13,520 nt of DNA, taken from assembly GCA_007117055.1 (NCBI GenBank), contig SKHH01000191.1:1-13520 (forward strand), written 5' to 3'. Positions within the stretch are counted from its first letter, which is position 1. Each line of letters opens with the position of its first letter. The notes under the pieces are model-generated. The model did not search any database and was not told the DNA's origin. It worked only from the letters and a program-made list of their open reading frames with translations. The DNA comes from Lishizhenia sp. (GTDB lineage: Bacteria; Bacteroidota; Bacteroidia; Flavobacteriales_D; Crocinitomicaceae). Positions 7,077-13,520 of this stretch are shown here, piece by piece. The translations under genes were made by a program, and so were the position numbers.

Positions 7077-8051
7077 ATGGCACAAAATGAACCGATATTA
7101 GAGGAGAACAAAGATAGATTCGTGTTATTTCCAATTAAACACGATGATATTTGGAAGTTTTACAAGAAATCAGAGGCAAGCTTTTGGACAGCTGAAGAGA
7201 TAGATTTAGCACAGGACTTGGTAGACTGGGAAAACAAATTGAATGATGATGAGCGTTATTTCATCAAGCATGTGTTGGCCTTCTTTGCTGCTTCTGATGG
7301 CATAGTAAATGAGAATCTAGCTGAAAATTTCGTTGCAGAAGTACAATATACAGAAGCGAAATTTTTCTATGGTTTTCAGATTGCAATGGAGAACATTCAT
7401 TCAGAAACATATTCGTTATTAATTGATACATATATCAAAAACGATGAAGAAAAAGGACAGCTTTTCAACGCCATTGAAACAATGGAATGCGTTAAGAAAA
7501 AAGCAGACTGGGCACTACGTTGGATAGATGAAGGCTCTTTTGCTGAGCGTTTAATTGCTTTTGCTGCGGTGGAGGGAATTTTCTTTTCAGGATCTTTCTG
7601 TTCTATTTTCTGGTTAAAGAAAAGAGGATTAATGCCTGGACTTGCTTTTTCAAATGAGTTGATTTCAAGAGATGAAGGGCTCCACTGTGATTTTGCTTGT
7701 TTACTATACAATGATCACGTAATCAATAAACTTGATAAGGAAAAAGTACGCTCTATTATTGTAGATGCAGTAGAGATAGAAAAGGAGTTTATTCTTGAAG
7801 CGTTACCTGTTCGATTAATTGGAATGAATTCTGACTTGATGTCACAGTACATTGAGTTCGTGGCAGACCGCTTACTTGTGGAATTAGGATGTGATAAAGA
7901 GTATAACTCGACGAACCCCTTCGATTTTATGGAAATGATTTCAATCGAGGGAAAAACAAACTTCTTTGAAAAAAGAGTAGGAGAGTACCAGAAAGCTGGT
8001 GTTCTTGGTGGAAGTGATAAGCAATCTTTCTCAATGGATGAAGATTTTTAA
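7077..8051 (+). CDS. nrdB: Ribonucleotide reductase class Ia, small subunit
   Basis: Radical-generating beta subunit of aerobic ribonucleotide reductase, 324 residues. The ferritin-like di-metal site is complete: D74 in AASDGIV, E105 and H108 in ENIHSETY, E166 in AVEGIFF, and E200 and H203 in RDEGLH. The radical tyrosine is Y112, four residues after H108, as in the E. coli enzyme (H118/Y122), so this is a tyrosyl-radical type and not a Phe/Leu variant. The C-terminal tail FSMDEDF is acidic and aromatic, as needed to dock on the large subunit. There is no N-terminal ATP cone on this subunit. Start ATG 7077 follows an A-rich leader. nrdA follows after 34 bp without a terminator, so the two are an operon in the order B-A. 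Confidence 0.98.
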   Translation: MAQNEPILEENKDRFVLFPIKHDDIWKFYKKSEASFWTAEEIDLAQDLVDWENKLNDDERYFIKHVLAFFAASDGIVNENLAENFVAEVQYTEAKFFYGFQIAMENIHSETYSLLIDTYIKNDEEKGQLFNAIETMECVKKKADWALRWIDEGSFAERLIAFAAVEGIFFSGSFCSIFWLKKRGLMPGLAFSNELISRDEGLHCDFACLLYNDHVINKLDKEKVRSIIVDAVEIEKEFILEALPVRLIGMNSDLMSQYIEFVADRLLVELGCDKEYNSTNPFDFMEMISIEGKTNFFEKRVGEYQKAGVLGGSDKQSFSMDEDF

Positions 8052-8085
8052 TATATAATTTGATTAACTGATAAAACCAACGCGC

Positions 8086-10443
8086 ATGTATGTAATAAAA
8101 AGAGATGGTAGAAAAGAAGCTGTGAAGTTTGACAAAATTACAGCTCGTATTGTAAAAATGTGCTACGGACTAGACCCTTTAGTGTCTCCTGAAGCTGTAG
8201 CAATGAAAGTAATAGAAGGTATTTATGATGGTGTTTCTACGACTGTTTTGGATAATTTAGCTGCTGAAGTAGCTGCGTCTAAAACAATAGAACATCCAGA
8301 TTATGCACTTTTAGCATCTCGTATTTCTGTATCTAACCTACACAAAAAAACGAACAAATCCTTTTCAGATACAATGGAGGATTTGTACCGATATATTGAC
8401 CCTAAAACGGGAGAAAGAGCTGCTTTATTAGCTGATGATGTTTACGAAATCGTTATGAATAATAGAGAGCTACTAGACTCAAGTATTATTTATGATCGTG
8501 ATTTTCGTTATGATTATTTCGGCTTTAAAACCTTAGAACGTTCTTATTTATTAAAGCTTGATGGTGAAATAGCGGAACGTCCACAGCACATGTTGATGCG
8601 CGTGTCTTTAGGTATTCACAAAGATGACATAGAACAAGCGATTAAAACGTATAACTTAATGTCGGAAGGTTGGTTCACACACGCAACTCCTACATTATTT
8701 AACTCAGGAACACCAAAACCTCAAATGTCTTCTTGTTTCTTGTTAACTATGAAAGAAGACAGTATTAAGGGAATTTATGAAACACTTCAACAGTGTGCGC
8801 AAATCTCTCAATCTGCTGGTGGAATTGGTTTGGCTATGCACAATATTAGAGCCAAAGGTTCTTACATTAAAGGAACAAACGGTACTTCAAACGGTATTGT
8901 TCCAATGTTACGCGTTTTCAATGATACTGCACGTTATGTAGATCAAGGCGGCGGAAAACGTAAAGGTTCTTTTGCCATGTATCTAGAGCCATGGCATGCG
9001 GATGTTTTTGATTTCCTTGATATGCGTAAGAATCATGGTAAAGAAGAGCAGCGTGCCAGAGACTTGTTCTATGCATTATGGATCCCAGATTTATTTATGG
9101 AGCGTGTAGAACAAAACGGTCAATGGACATTGATGTGTCCAAACGAGTGTCCTGGTTTATCAGACACTTATGGTGATGAATTTAGAGCGCTTTATGAGAA
9201 ATATGAATCAGAAGGAAAAGGAAGAAAAACAATTAAGGCACAAGAGCTTTGGTTTAAGGTTTTAGAGTCTCAAATTGAGACAGGTACTCCTTACATGTTG
9301 TATAAAGATGCAGCAAATGAGAAATCTAATCAGAAAAACCTTGGTACTATCAAGTCTTCTAACTTGTGTACTGAGATTATTGAGTATACCGCTCCTGATG
9401 AAGTAGCTGTGTGTAACTTGGCTTCTCTTGCTCTTCCTAAATACGTAACAGATGAAGGTTTTGATCACGATAAATTATTTGAAGTAACTTATCAAGCGAC
9501 GGTGAACTTAAACAGAATAATTGATGGTAATTATTATCCTGTAGAGGAAGCGCGTAACTCTAATTTACGTCATAGACCAATTGGATTAGGAGTTCAAGGA
9601 TTAGCAGATACATTTATACAAATGCGTATGCCTTTTGATTCTGCAGAGGCGCGTCAATTGAACAAAGAGATTTTTGAAACGATTTACTATGCGGCTATGA
9701 CTGCTTCGAAAGACTTAGCAAAAGTAGAAGGAGCATACGAAACATGGGAAGGATCTCCAATTTCTAAAGGTGTTTTCCAATTTGACATGTGGAATGTAAA
9801 ACCAACTAATCGTTGGGAGTGGGATGTATTGAGAGAAGAAGTGATAAAATACGGAGTTAGAAACTCTTTATTATTAGCTCCAATGCCAACCGCTTCAACT
9901 GCTCAAATTCTTGGAAACAATGAGTGTTTTGAACCATATACTTCAAACTTATATACAAGAAGAGTACTTTCTGGTGAGTTTATTATTGTAAATAAACACT
10001 TGTTAAGGGACCTAGTTAAATTAGGTTTATGGAATCCAACAATGCGCCAAAAGTTAATGGCAGCAAACGGTTCTATTCAAGATATTCCTGAAATACCTCA
10101 AGATATTAAGGATCTATACAAAACAGCTTGGGAACTTTCTCAAAAAGCAATTATTGAATTGGCAGCTGATCGAGGAGCATACATCTGTCAGTCTCAGTCA
10201 TTGAATATCTTCATGGAAAATGCGAACTTTGGTAAATTGACCTCAATGCATTTCTATGGCTGGAAGAAAGGATTAAAGACTGGAATGTATTATTTGAGAA
10301 CAAAAGCAGCAACAAATGCGATTAAATTTACTGTTGACAAGTCTGTTACAGCTACGCCAACAGCAAAAGAACTAGAGGCGCAAGCAGCACAAATAGCTTG
10401 TTCATTGGATGATCCAGATAACTGTGAAATGTGTAGTGGTTAA
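8086..10443 (+). CDS. nrdA: Ribonucleotide reductase class Ia, large subunit
   Basis: Catalytic alpha subunit that reduces ribonucleoside diphosphates to deoxy forms; 785 residues. An N-terminal ATP cone (about 1-90, starting YVIKRDGRKEAVKFDKI) gives overall on/off control by ATP/dATP. The barrel carries C217 (SSCF) and C443 (AVCNLAS) as the active-site redox pair, the NLCTE box (426-430) with the radical cysteine C428 and its Asn/Glu partners, and the paired tyrosines Y735/Y736 in KTGMYYLRT for radical transfer from NrdB. The last residues DNCEMCSG contain the CxxC (C780, C783) that hands electrons from thioredoxin or glutaredoxin. All key residues are present, so it looks fully active. A strong terminator follows 35 bp after the stop. 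Confidence 0.98.
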   Translation: MYVIKRDGRKEAVKFDKITARIVKMCYGLDPLVSPEAVAMKVIEGIYDGVSTTVLDNLAAEVAASKTIEHPDYALLASRISVSNLHKKTNKSFSDTMEDLYRYIDPKTGERAALLADDVYEIVMNNRELLDSSIIYDRDFRYDYFGFKTLERSYLLKLDGEIAERPQHMLMRVSLGIHKDDIEQAIKTYNLMSEGWFTHATPTLFNSGTPKPQMSSCFLLTMKEDSIKGIYETLQQCAQISQSAGGIGLAMHNIRAKGSYIKGTNGTSNGIVPMLRVFNDTARYVDQGGGKRKGSFAMYLEPWHADVFDFLDMRKNHGKEEQRARDLFYALWIPDLFMERVEQNGQWTLMCPNECPGLSDTYGDEFRALYEKYESEGKGRKTIKAQELWFKVLESQIETGTPYMLYKDAANEKSNQKNLGTIKSSNLCTEIIEYTAPDEVAVCNLASLALPKYVTDEGFDHDKLFEVTYQATVNLNRIIDGNYYPVEEARNSNLRHRPIGLGVQGLADTFIQMRMPFDSAEARQLNKEIFETIYYAAMTASKDLAKVEGAYETWEGSPISKGVFQFDMWNVKPTNRWEWDVLREEVIKYGVRNSLLLAPMPTASTAQILGNNECFEPYTSNLYTRRVLSGEFIIVNKHLLRDLVKLGLWNPTMRQKLMAANGSIQDIPEIPQDIKDLYKTAWELSQKAIIELAADRGAYICQSQSLNIFMENANFGKLTSMHFYGWKKGLKTGMYYLRTKAATNAIKFTVDKSVTATPTAKELEAQAAQIACSLDDPDNCEMCSG

Positions 10444-10477
10444 TAATTGTGCCGTTTTTATTGCACTACTCAATTAC

Positions 10478-10507
10478 AAAGCGCAACCGATGAGGTTGCG
10501 CTTTTTT
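10478..10507 (+). terminator. Intrinsic terminator of nrdBA
   Basis: Perfect 11-bp stem AAAGCGCAACC / GGTTGCGCTTT around the five-base loop GATGA, with the stem running into a run of six T. It sits 35 nt after the nrdA stop, in the correct orientation. The A-run on the left arm is short, so function for the convergent phosphatase gene is doubtful. Confidence 0.92.
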
Positions 10508-10636
10508 AATATCCTGAACTCAGATTAAAAGATAAAAAGTTTGTATTAATTGTAATTGGTAAACCGCCTTATTTAAACAGAGTATCTGTAAAGTCGTTAT
10601 TAATAAACATTGGTTAAAGCCGAAAAGTTACCTGTA

Positions 10637-12565
10637 TCAAACAATCTTCACACCAATCATGCAAACATCATCAATTTGCTCTTGGTCTCCCATCCATTGA
10701 TTAAATTCGTTTTCTAATACCTTTTTTTGCTCAGACATGGGTTGATCACAAATACGTAACACAAGTCGCTTTAATTGCCCGACCTTGAACTTTTTATTAT
10801 CTGGTCCGCCAAATTGATCTTGCAAACCGTCTGAAAATAAGTACAATAGATCCCCTTTAGATAATTGTATTTCATGATTTGTAAACGGTTTCATCGCATG
10901 ATAGTTTCCGACGGGCTGTTTATCTCCTTTGTAGGCAAGGAGATTATTTTTTTCCTTAATTTCTTCGGCAGAAATAATCCACAGGGGATTATTCGCTCCT
11001 GCCCAACTCAGTGTGTTGGTATTAACATCAAGGGCACATAATGAAATATCCATGCCGTCGTGCACCTCCGTATCGCTTTGTGAGAACTCGTCGATAACCA
11101 TTTCTCGTGAACGATTTAATATTTCAGCGGGTTCTTTTAGGTTTAACTCCCTCACACAACGATTTAGTGCGTTGTGACACATTACACTTACCATCGCACC
11201 AGGAATTCCATGTCCTGTGCAATCGGCCGCTGCAAAAAATAAAGTGTCATCAATGCGTTCCATCCAGTAAAAATCTCCAGCTACGATGTCTTTAGGTAAA
11301 TAAAGAATAAAGGATTCTTTTAAATAAGATTTAACCAGTTGGTCGGGTGGAAGAATAGCTGTTTGGATGCGTTTTGCATAATTGATAGAATCTAAAATTT
11401 CTTGATTTTTGCTTTCAATGAGTTCTTTTTGCTCTAAAATTTCAACATTTTGTACTTGTAATAATTGTTTTTGATTTCTTTGAAGGCTATGACTTCTTAC
11501 AATAATTAATGTAAGTAAAAGGATACCAAAAAAACCGCCAATCATTAAGCGTATAGATTCGTTTATTTCTTTGAGAAAATCTTTTTCGGGTAATGCTACA
11601 GCGACATATAAATTTGTATCATCGTTGAGTTGAGAGGGAATCAAAGCGCCCCACCAATTTTCTCGAAAAGAGAAGAAATGAAATGGAGAAGTTGTTGTCG
11701 CTTGAGAAACTAGTTCATGTAACTCTGACAACTCAAGATCGTTCAAATGAAACAAACTATTGTAACGCTCCTTTTCTAAAGGTTGATTCACAGGGAAGCC
11801 AATTACAGTATTTTTATCATTAGCCAACACCATTACTTCTCCTCCTTTTGTCGGTTTAAGTTGTTGTGTGAATTGAGAAATACGCTCTAATTCTAAATCA
11901 ATTGCCATGATGACTAATTGGCTGTCAAGAGAGTTGTTTTTCCAAATGACATCCACGGTAATTCCAGCAGTTTTGGTTGTTTGAAGAATTTTAGGGTCGG
12001 ACCAACGTATATGCATCAGTTCGTCATTTAATATATTCTTAGGTAAGCGTTTTTCATTAATTATGGATGAAATATCAGGAGATAGGTTTGATGATTTTAA
12101 TTGTATGTCGTTTAAGAAATAAGTGTAGTTCGCTTCAGAAATAACAGGTTTATAACCAGAAGAATCTATAAAGCGAATAAAGTAAGAGTATTCTTCAGGA
12201 TCGCGAACAATATCAAAATCAAATCCACCACTCGTTTCAATACTCACTGCAGCAATTTGATCGTAGTTTTGCATCAAAGGAAGAAGCAAGCGCTTAATTT
12301 TTCTTGGACTTATTTCATGAATGTTTCTCAGGCTTAACTGTTTGGTAGTAGTAGAAAGTTGGTTTTTAATTGGAATAAAAAAGTTGTCGAGTTCATGTAA
12401 AGTCCTTTCCTTTACGTTATCTACATAAGATGTCGCTATTTTTTCTTTAGTAACTGAAAGCTCGTAAATTATATAGCTCATGATTAAAATAGAAACACCA
12501 AACACGAATAAGGCAATTTTCCCGCCGTGTTTATCAAAGATGTTTTTCATATTTTGTTTAAGCAT
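10637..12565 (-). CDS. Membrane sensor with SpoIIE/PP2C serine phosphatase
   Basis: Signalling protein of 642 residues, likely in the inner membrane. A first membrane helix (about 17-36) is followed by a large extracytoplasmic region (about 40-330) that looks like a double-Cache type sensor, then a second helix (about 338-356) and a coiled coil (about 360-395). The linker INYAKRIQTAILPP joins to the PP2C/SpoIIE catalytic domain (about 415-642). Metal-binding acids are visible at D431 (AGDFYW), D448 (ADCTGHG), D506 (DGMDIS), D579 (FSDGLQ) and D632/D633 (IDDVCM). Such phosphatases usually dephosphorylate a STAS-type anti-anti-sigma factor or similar partner, but no kinase or STAS gene is adjacent, so the target is unknown. 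It is convergent with nrdA. An alternative start is Met6. The leader holds a nested inverted repeat. Confidence 0.92.
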   Translation of the reverse strand: MLKQNMKNIFDKHGGKIALFVFGVSILIMSYIIYELSVTKEKIATSYVDNVKERTLHELDNFFIPIKNQLSTTTKQLSLRNIHEISPRKIKRLLLPLMQNYDQIAAVSIETSGGFDFDIVRDPEEYSYFIRFIDSSGYKPVISEANYTYFLNDIQLKSSNLSPDISSIINEKRLPKNILNDELMHIRWSDPKILQTTKTAGITVDVIWKNNSLDSQLVIMAIDLELERISQFTQQLKPTKGGEVMVLANDKNTVIGFPVNQPLEKERYNSLFHLNDLELSELHELVSQATTTSPFHFFSFRENWWGALIPSQLNDDTNLYVAVALPEKDFLKEINESIRLMIGGFFGILLLTLIIVRSHSLQRNQKQLLQVQNVEILEQKELIESKNQEILDSINYAKRIQTAILPPDQLVKSYLKESFILYLPKDIVAGDFYWMERIDDTLFFAAADCTGHGIPGAMVSVMCHNALNRCVRELNLKEPAEILNRSREMVIDEFSQSDTEVHDGMDISLCALDVNTNTLSWAGANNPLWIISAEEIKEKNNLLAYKGDKQPVGNYHAMKPFTNHEIQLSKGDLLYLFSDGLQDQFGGPDNKKFKVGQLKRLVLRICDQPMSEQKKVLENEFNQWMGDQEQIDDVCMIGVKIV

Positions 12566-12596
12566 AAACTTTTATTCTTTCTTGTAAAAGTAGAAA

Positions 12597-12644
12597 AGCT
12601 TATGCGTAATAGAAAGCTTTTTCTTTAAAAAGGACGCATAAGCT
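12597..12644. repeat. Nested inverted repeat in phosphatase leader
   Basis: AGCTTATGCGT (12597-12607) is perfectly mirrored by ACGCATAAGCT (12634-12644). The 26-nt spacer itself contains CTTTTT–CTTT–AAAAAG, so the whole can fold as one long hairpin with an internal loop. It lies 32-79 nt upstream of the phosphatase start. It could be a leader hairpin, an operator or a remnant repeat. Confidence 0.6.
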
Positions 12645-12722
12645 CTGTTTCCCTGTTTTTTATTAAAATGATTGAGGCAATTCAATAGAATGTTAGATTA
12701 AGACATGCGCTTAAATTAATGG

Positions 12723-12976
12723 AGGGCAAACTCATACTTTTAACTACACTACGTTTCGTTAAAACCATTATACCACCTTCAATTTTTTATTTCACAAAAT
12801 AATTACAATTAAAGACTTATAAGTATGAGGTGTCGCGGTGTGCCGAGCCTGTCGAGGTAAGTGTTTCGACGGAATAATATGGAGTCGAAATGTATTGAGA
12901 GCCCGACATTCAGAGTTACAATTTCTACTCTAGCCGGAAGCTATTTCTCAAAATCAATGAAGTATGAGTTTGCCCT
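12723..12976. mobile_element. Candidate MITE-like element with 17-bp terminal repeats
   Basis: AGGGCAAACTCATACTT (12723-12739) is the exact reverse complement of AAGTATGAGTTTGCCCT (12960-12976). Just outside, TAAATTAATG (12712-12721) and TAAATAAATG (12978-12987) are direct repeats with nine of ten bases equal, each one base away from its arm, as a slightly decayed target duplication would look. An extra internal AAGTATGAG lies at 12821-12829. No transposase frame fits inside, so any element would be non-autonomous. A large regulatory inverted repeat is the alternative. Confidence 0.5.
12864..12890. repeat. TTTCGAC / GTCGAAA inverted repeat
   Basis: TTTCGAC (12864-12870) and GTCGAAA (12884-12890) are perfect mirror arms separated by 13 nt inside the larger element. 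Together with the nearby GCCTGTCGAGG, they resemble the dispersed TCGAC-rich intergenic repeats that I associate with many Bacteroidota genomes. Confidence 0.4.
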
Positions 12977-12999
12977 GTAAATAAATGTGGTTTGTTTGT

Positions 13000-13520
13000 A
13001 TGAGTAACAAAAAATGTGTAATTTTAGTGTTGCTAAACGTTAAACTCAATTACTTGAATAGTCATGTCTCCATATTGGTTTACATAATTTGTTTTTCATC
13101 CATTTCAAGTGCACAATTGTTGTCTCATTTTAGTTGGGATACAGACCCTGTAACACAAGCAGACTTTGGGCCTAATGGCACTATAAAGCCAGGTTCTCCA
13201 GCTATTTCATCACCTGCTACATATAACGGCACGAATGGATTAAATCCAAGGGAAGTTACTTCTGCAGGCCCAACTGTTGGGGTAGATTTAGACTTAGACG
13301 CTTCAGACGGTTATTTTGATGTAAAGGGAATAGATGTAAGTATTGCTTTTCAGCGAGAGGAAGGAATCGGAGATTTTGTCACGCGCGGTAACGATTTTGT
13401 TATGGGGATGTCTAGCGGAAATTTTTATGTTGAGTTTTCTTTAATATCTGGCGGCGGGTCTACAAAAATAGTTTCTGGAAATATCTTCTCTATTCCAGAC
13501 GACGATGTTTTTCGACTGTA
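13000..13520 (+). CDS. Secreted or cell-surface protein, N-terminal part
   Basis: Open frame running off the right edge, 173 complete codons visible. A hydrophobic segment at about residues 23-37 (VSILVYIICFSSISSA) ends in a signal-peptidase-like site, SSA before QLLSHF, so export to the periplasm or surface is likely. The mature part is rich in Asp, Gly, Ser and Thr and beta-like, with WDTDPVTQADFGPNG near its start. This is the style of LamG/concanavalin-like surface proteins of Flavobacteriales that are often exported by type IX secretion, but the C-terminal sorting domain would be outside the window and I cannot confirm the family. Two in-frame starts exist: ATG 13000 (used) and ATG 12985, which has the more A-rich upstream context; an in-frame TAA lies at 12982. 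A start at a TTG nearer the hydrophobic segment is also possible. Confidence 0.75.
   Translation, partial: MSNKKCVILVLLNVKLNYLNSHVSILVYIICFSSISSAQLLSHFSWDTDPVTQADFGPNGTIKPGSPAISSPATYNGTNGLNPREVTSAGPTVGVDLDLDASDGYFDVKGIDVSIAFQREEGIGDFVTRGNDFVMGMSSGNFYVEFSLISGGGSTKIVSGNIFSIPDDDVFRL

Larger units (their letters stand above)
12566..12999. other. Gene-poor stretch with repeats
   Basis: About 430 bp between the divergent phosphatase and secreted-protein genes. It holds a nested 11-bp inverted repeat, then a 254-bp element with 17-bp terminal inverted repeats. I see no tRNA, no open frame with a recognisable product, and no clear promoter pair on either strand. The middle (about 12830-12910) is visibly richer in G+C than its surroundings. 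Confidence 0.7.

Noticed and set aside
6943..7134. 63-residue minus-strand frame over the nrdB start
   Set aside because: Overlaps the nrdB leader and start, low-complexity hydrophobic translation, no recognisable features.
7397..7711. 104-residue open frame antisense to nrdB
   Set aside because: Lies wholly inside a conserved gene with all catalytic residues; composition is that of a reverse-strand shadow.
10573..10590. Small hairpin ACAGA–GTA–TCTGT after the phosphatase gene
   Set aside because: Five-base stem with no following T-run on the minus strand; too weak to call a terminator.
10468..13054. Shared decamer ACTCAATTAC near 10468 and 13045
   Set aside because: Short AT-rich word with no further similarity around it; likely chance.

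Overview
The window looks like a chromosomal segment of an AT-rich member of the Bacteroidota, most likely Flavobacteriales and possibly a Crocinitomicaceae/Fluviicola-type lineage. The reasons are a fused MurF–alanine racemase, A-rich leaders without clear Shine-Dalgarno sites, promoter-like TAnnTTTG elements, a SpoIIE-type phosphatase with a 'DGMD' box, and a secreted protein with a lectin-like look. The placement is inferred from protein style; no database was searched.

Layout. Positions 1-6653 hold six genes on the minus strand. In transcription order they are comF (ComF-type phosphoribosyltransferase), a DAO-family FAD oxidoreductase, tdk (thymidine kinase), a MurF–Alr fusion, an OmpR-type response regulator and a sensor histidine kinase that runs off the left edge. 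The last four are very tightly packed (TTGA overlap, 5-nt gap, ATGA overlap), so a cell-wall precursor enzyme, nucleoside salvage and a two-component system are probably co-expressed. Two of these genes start with TTG.

A 423-bp AT-rich divergent region (6654-7076) separates this block from the plus-strand operon nrdB-nrdA (class Ia ribonucleotide reductase, 7077-10443), which ends in a strong intrinsic terminator. The divergent region contains two perfect odd-length palindromes sharing the core AACAGTGTT, a 12-bp GC-centred palindrome, and a perfect DnaA-box sequence forming an 8-bp inverted repeat with a downstream partner. It looks like a real control region, plausibly for dNTP supply.

Convergent to nrdBA is a membrane-anchored PP2C/SpoIIE phosphatase with a large extracytoplasmic sensor domain (10637-12565, minus). 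Upstream of it is a gene-poor stretch with a nested inverted repeat (12597-12644). Next comes a 254-bp element bounded by perfect 17-bp inverted repeats (12723-12976), with near-identical 10-bp direct repeats outside them, so it may be a small non-autonomous mobile element. A gene for a secreted protein begins within about 10-25 bp of the element's right end and runs off the window.

Most genes are ordinary housekeeping functions. The least expected signals are the MurF half of the fusion, which lacks two family-conserved catalytic residues; the palindrome set upstream of nrdB; and the inverted-repeat element next to the secreted-protein gene. I did not see a clear new multi-gene defence or biosynthetic system.
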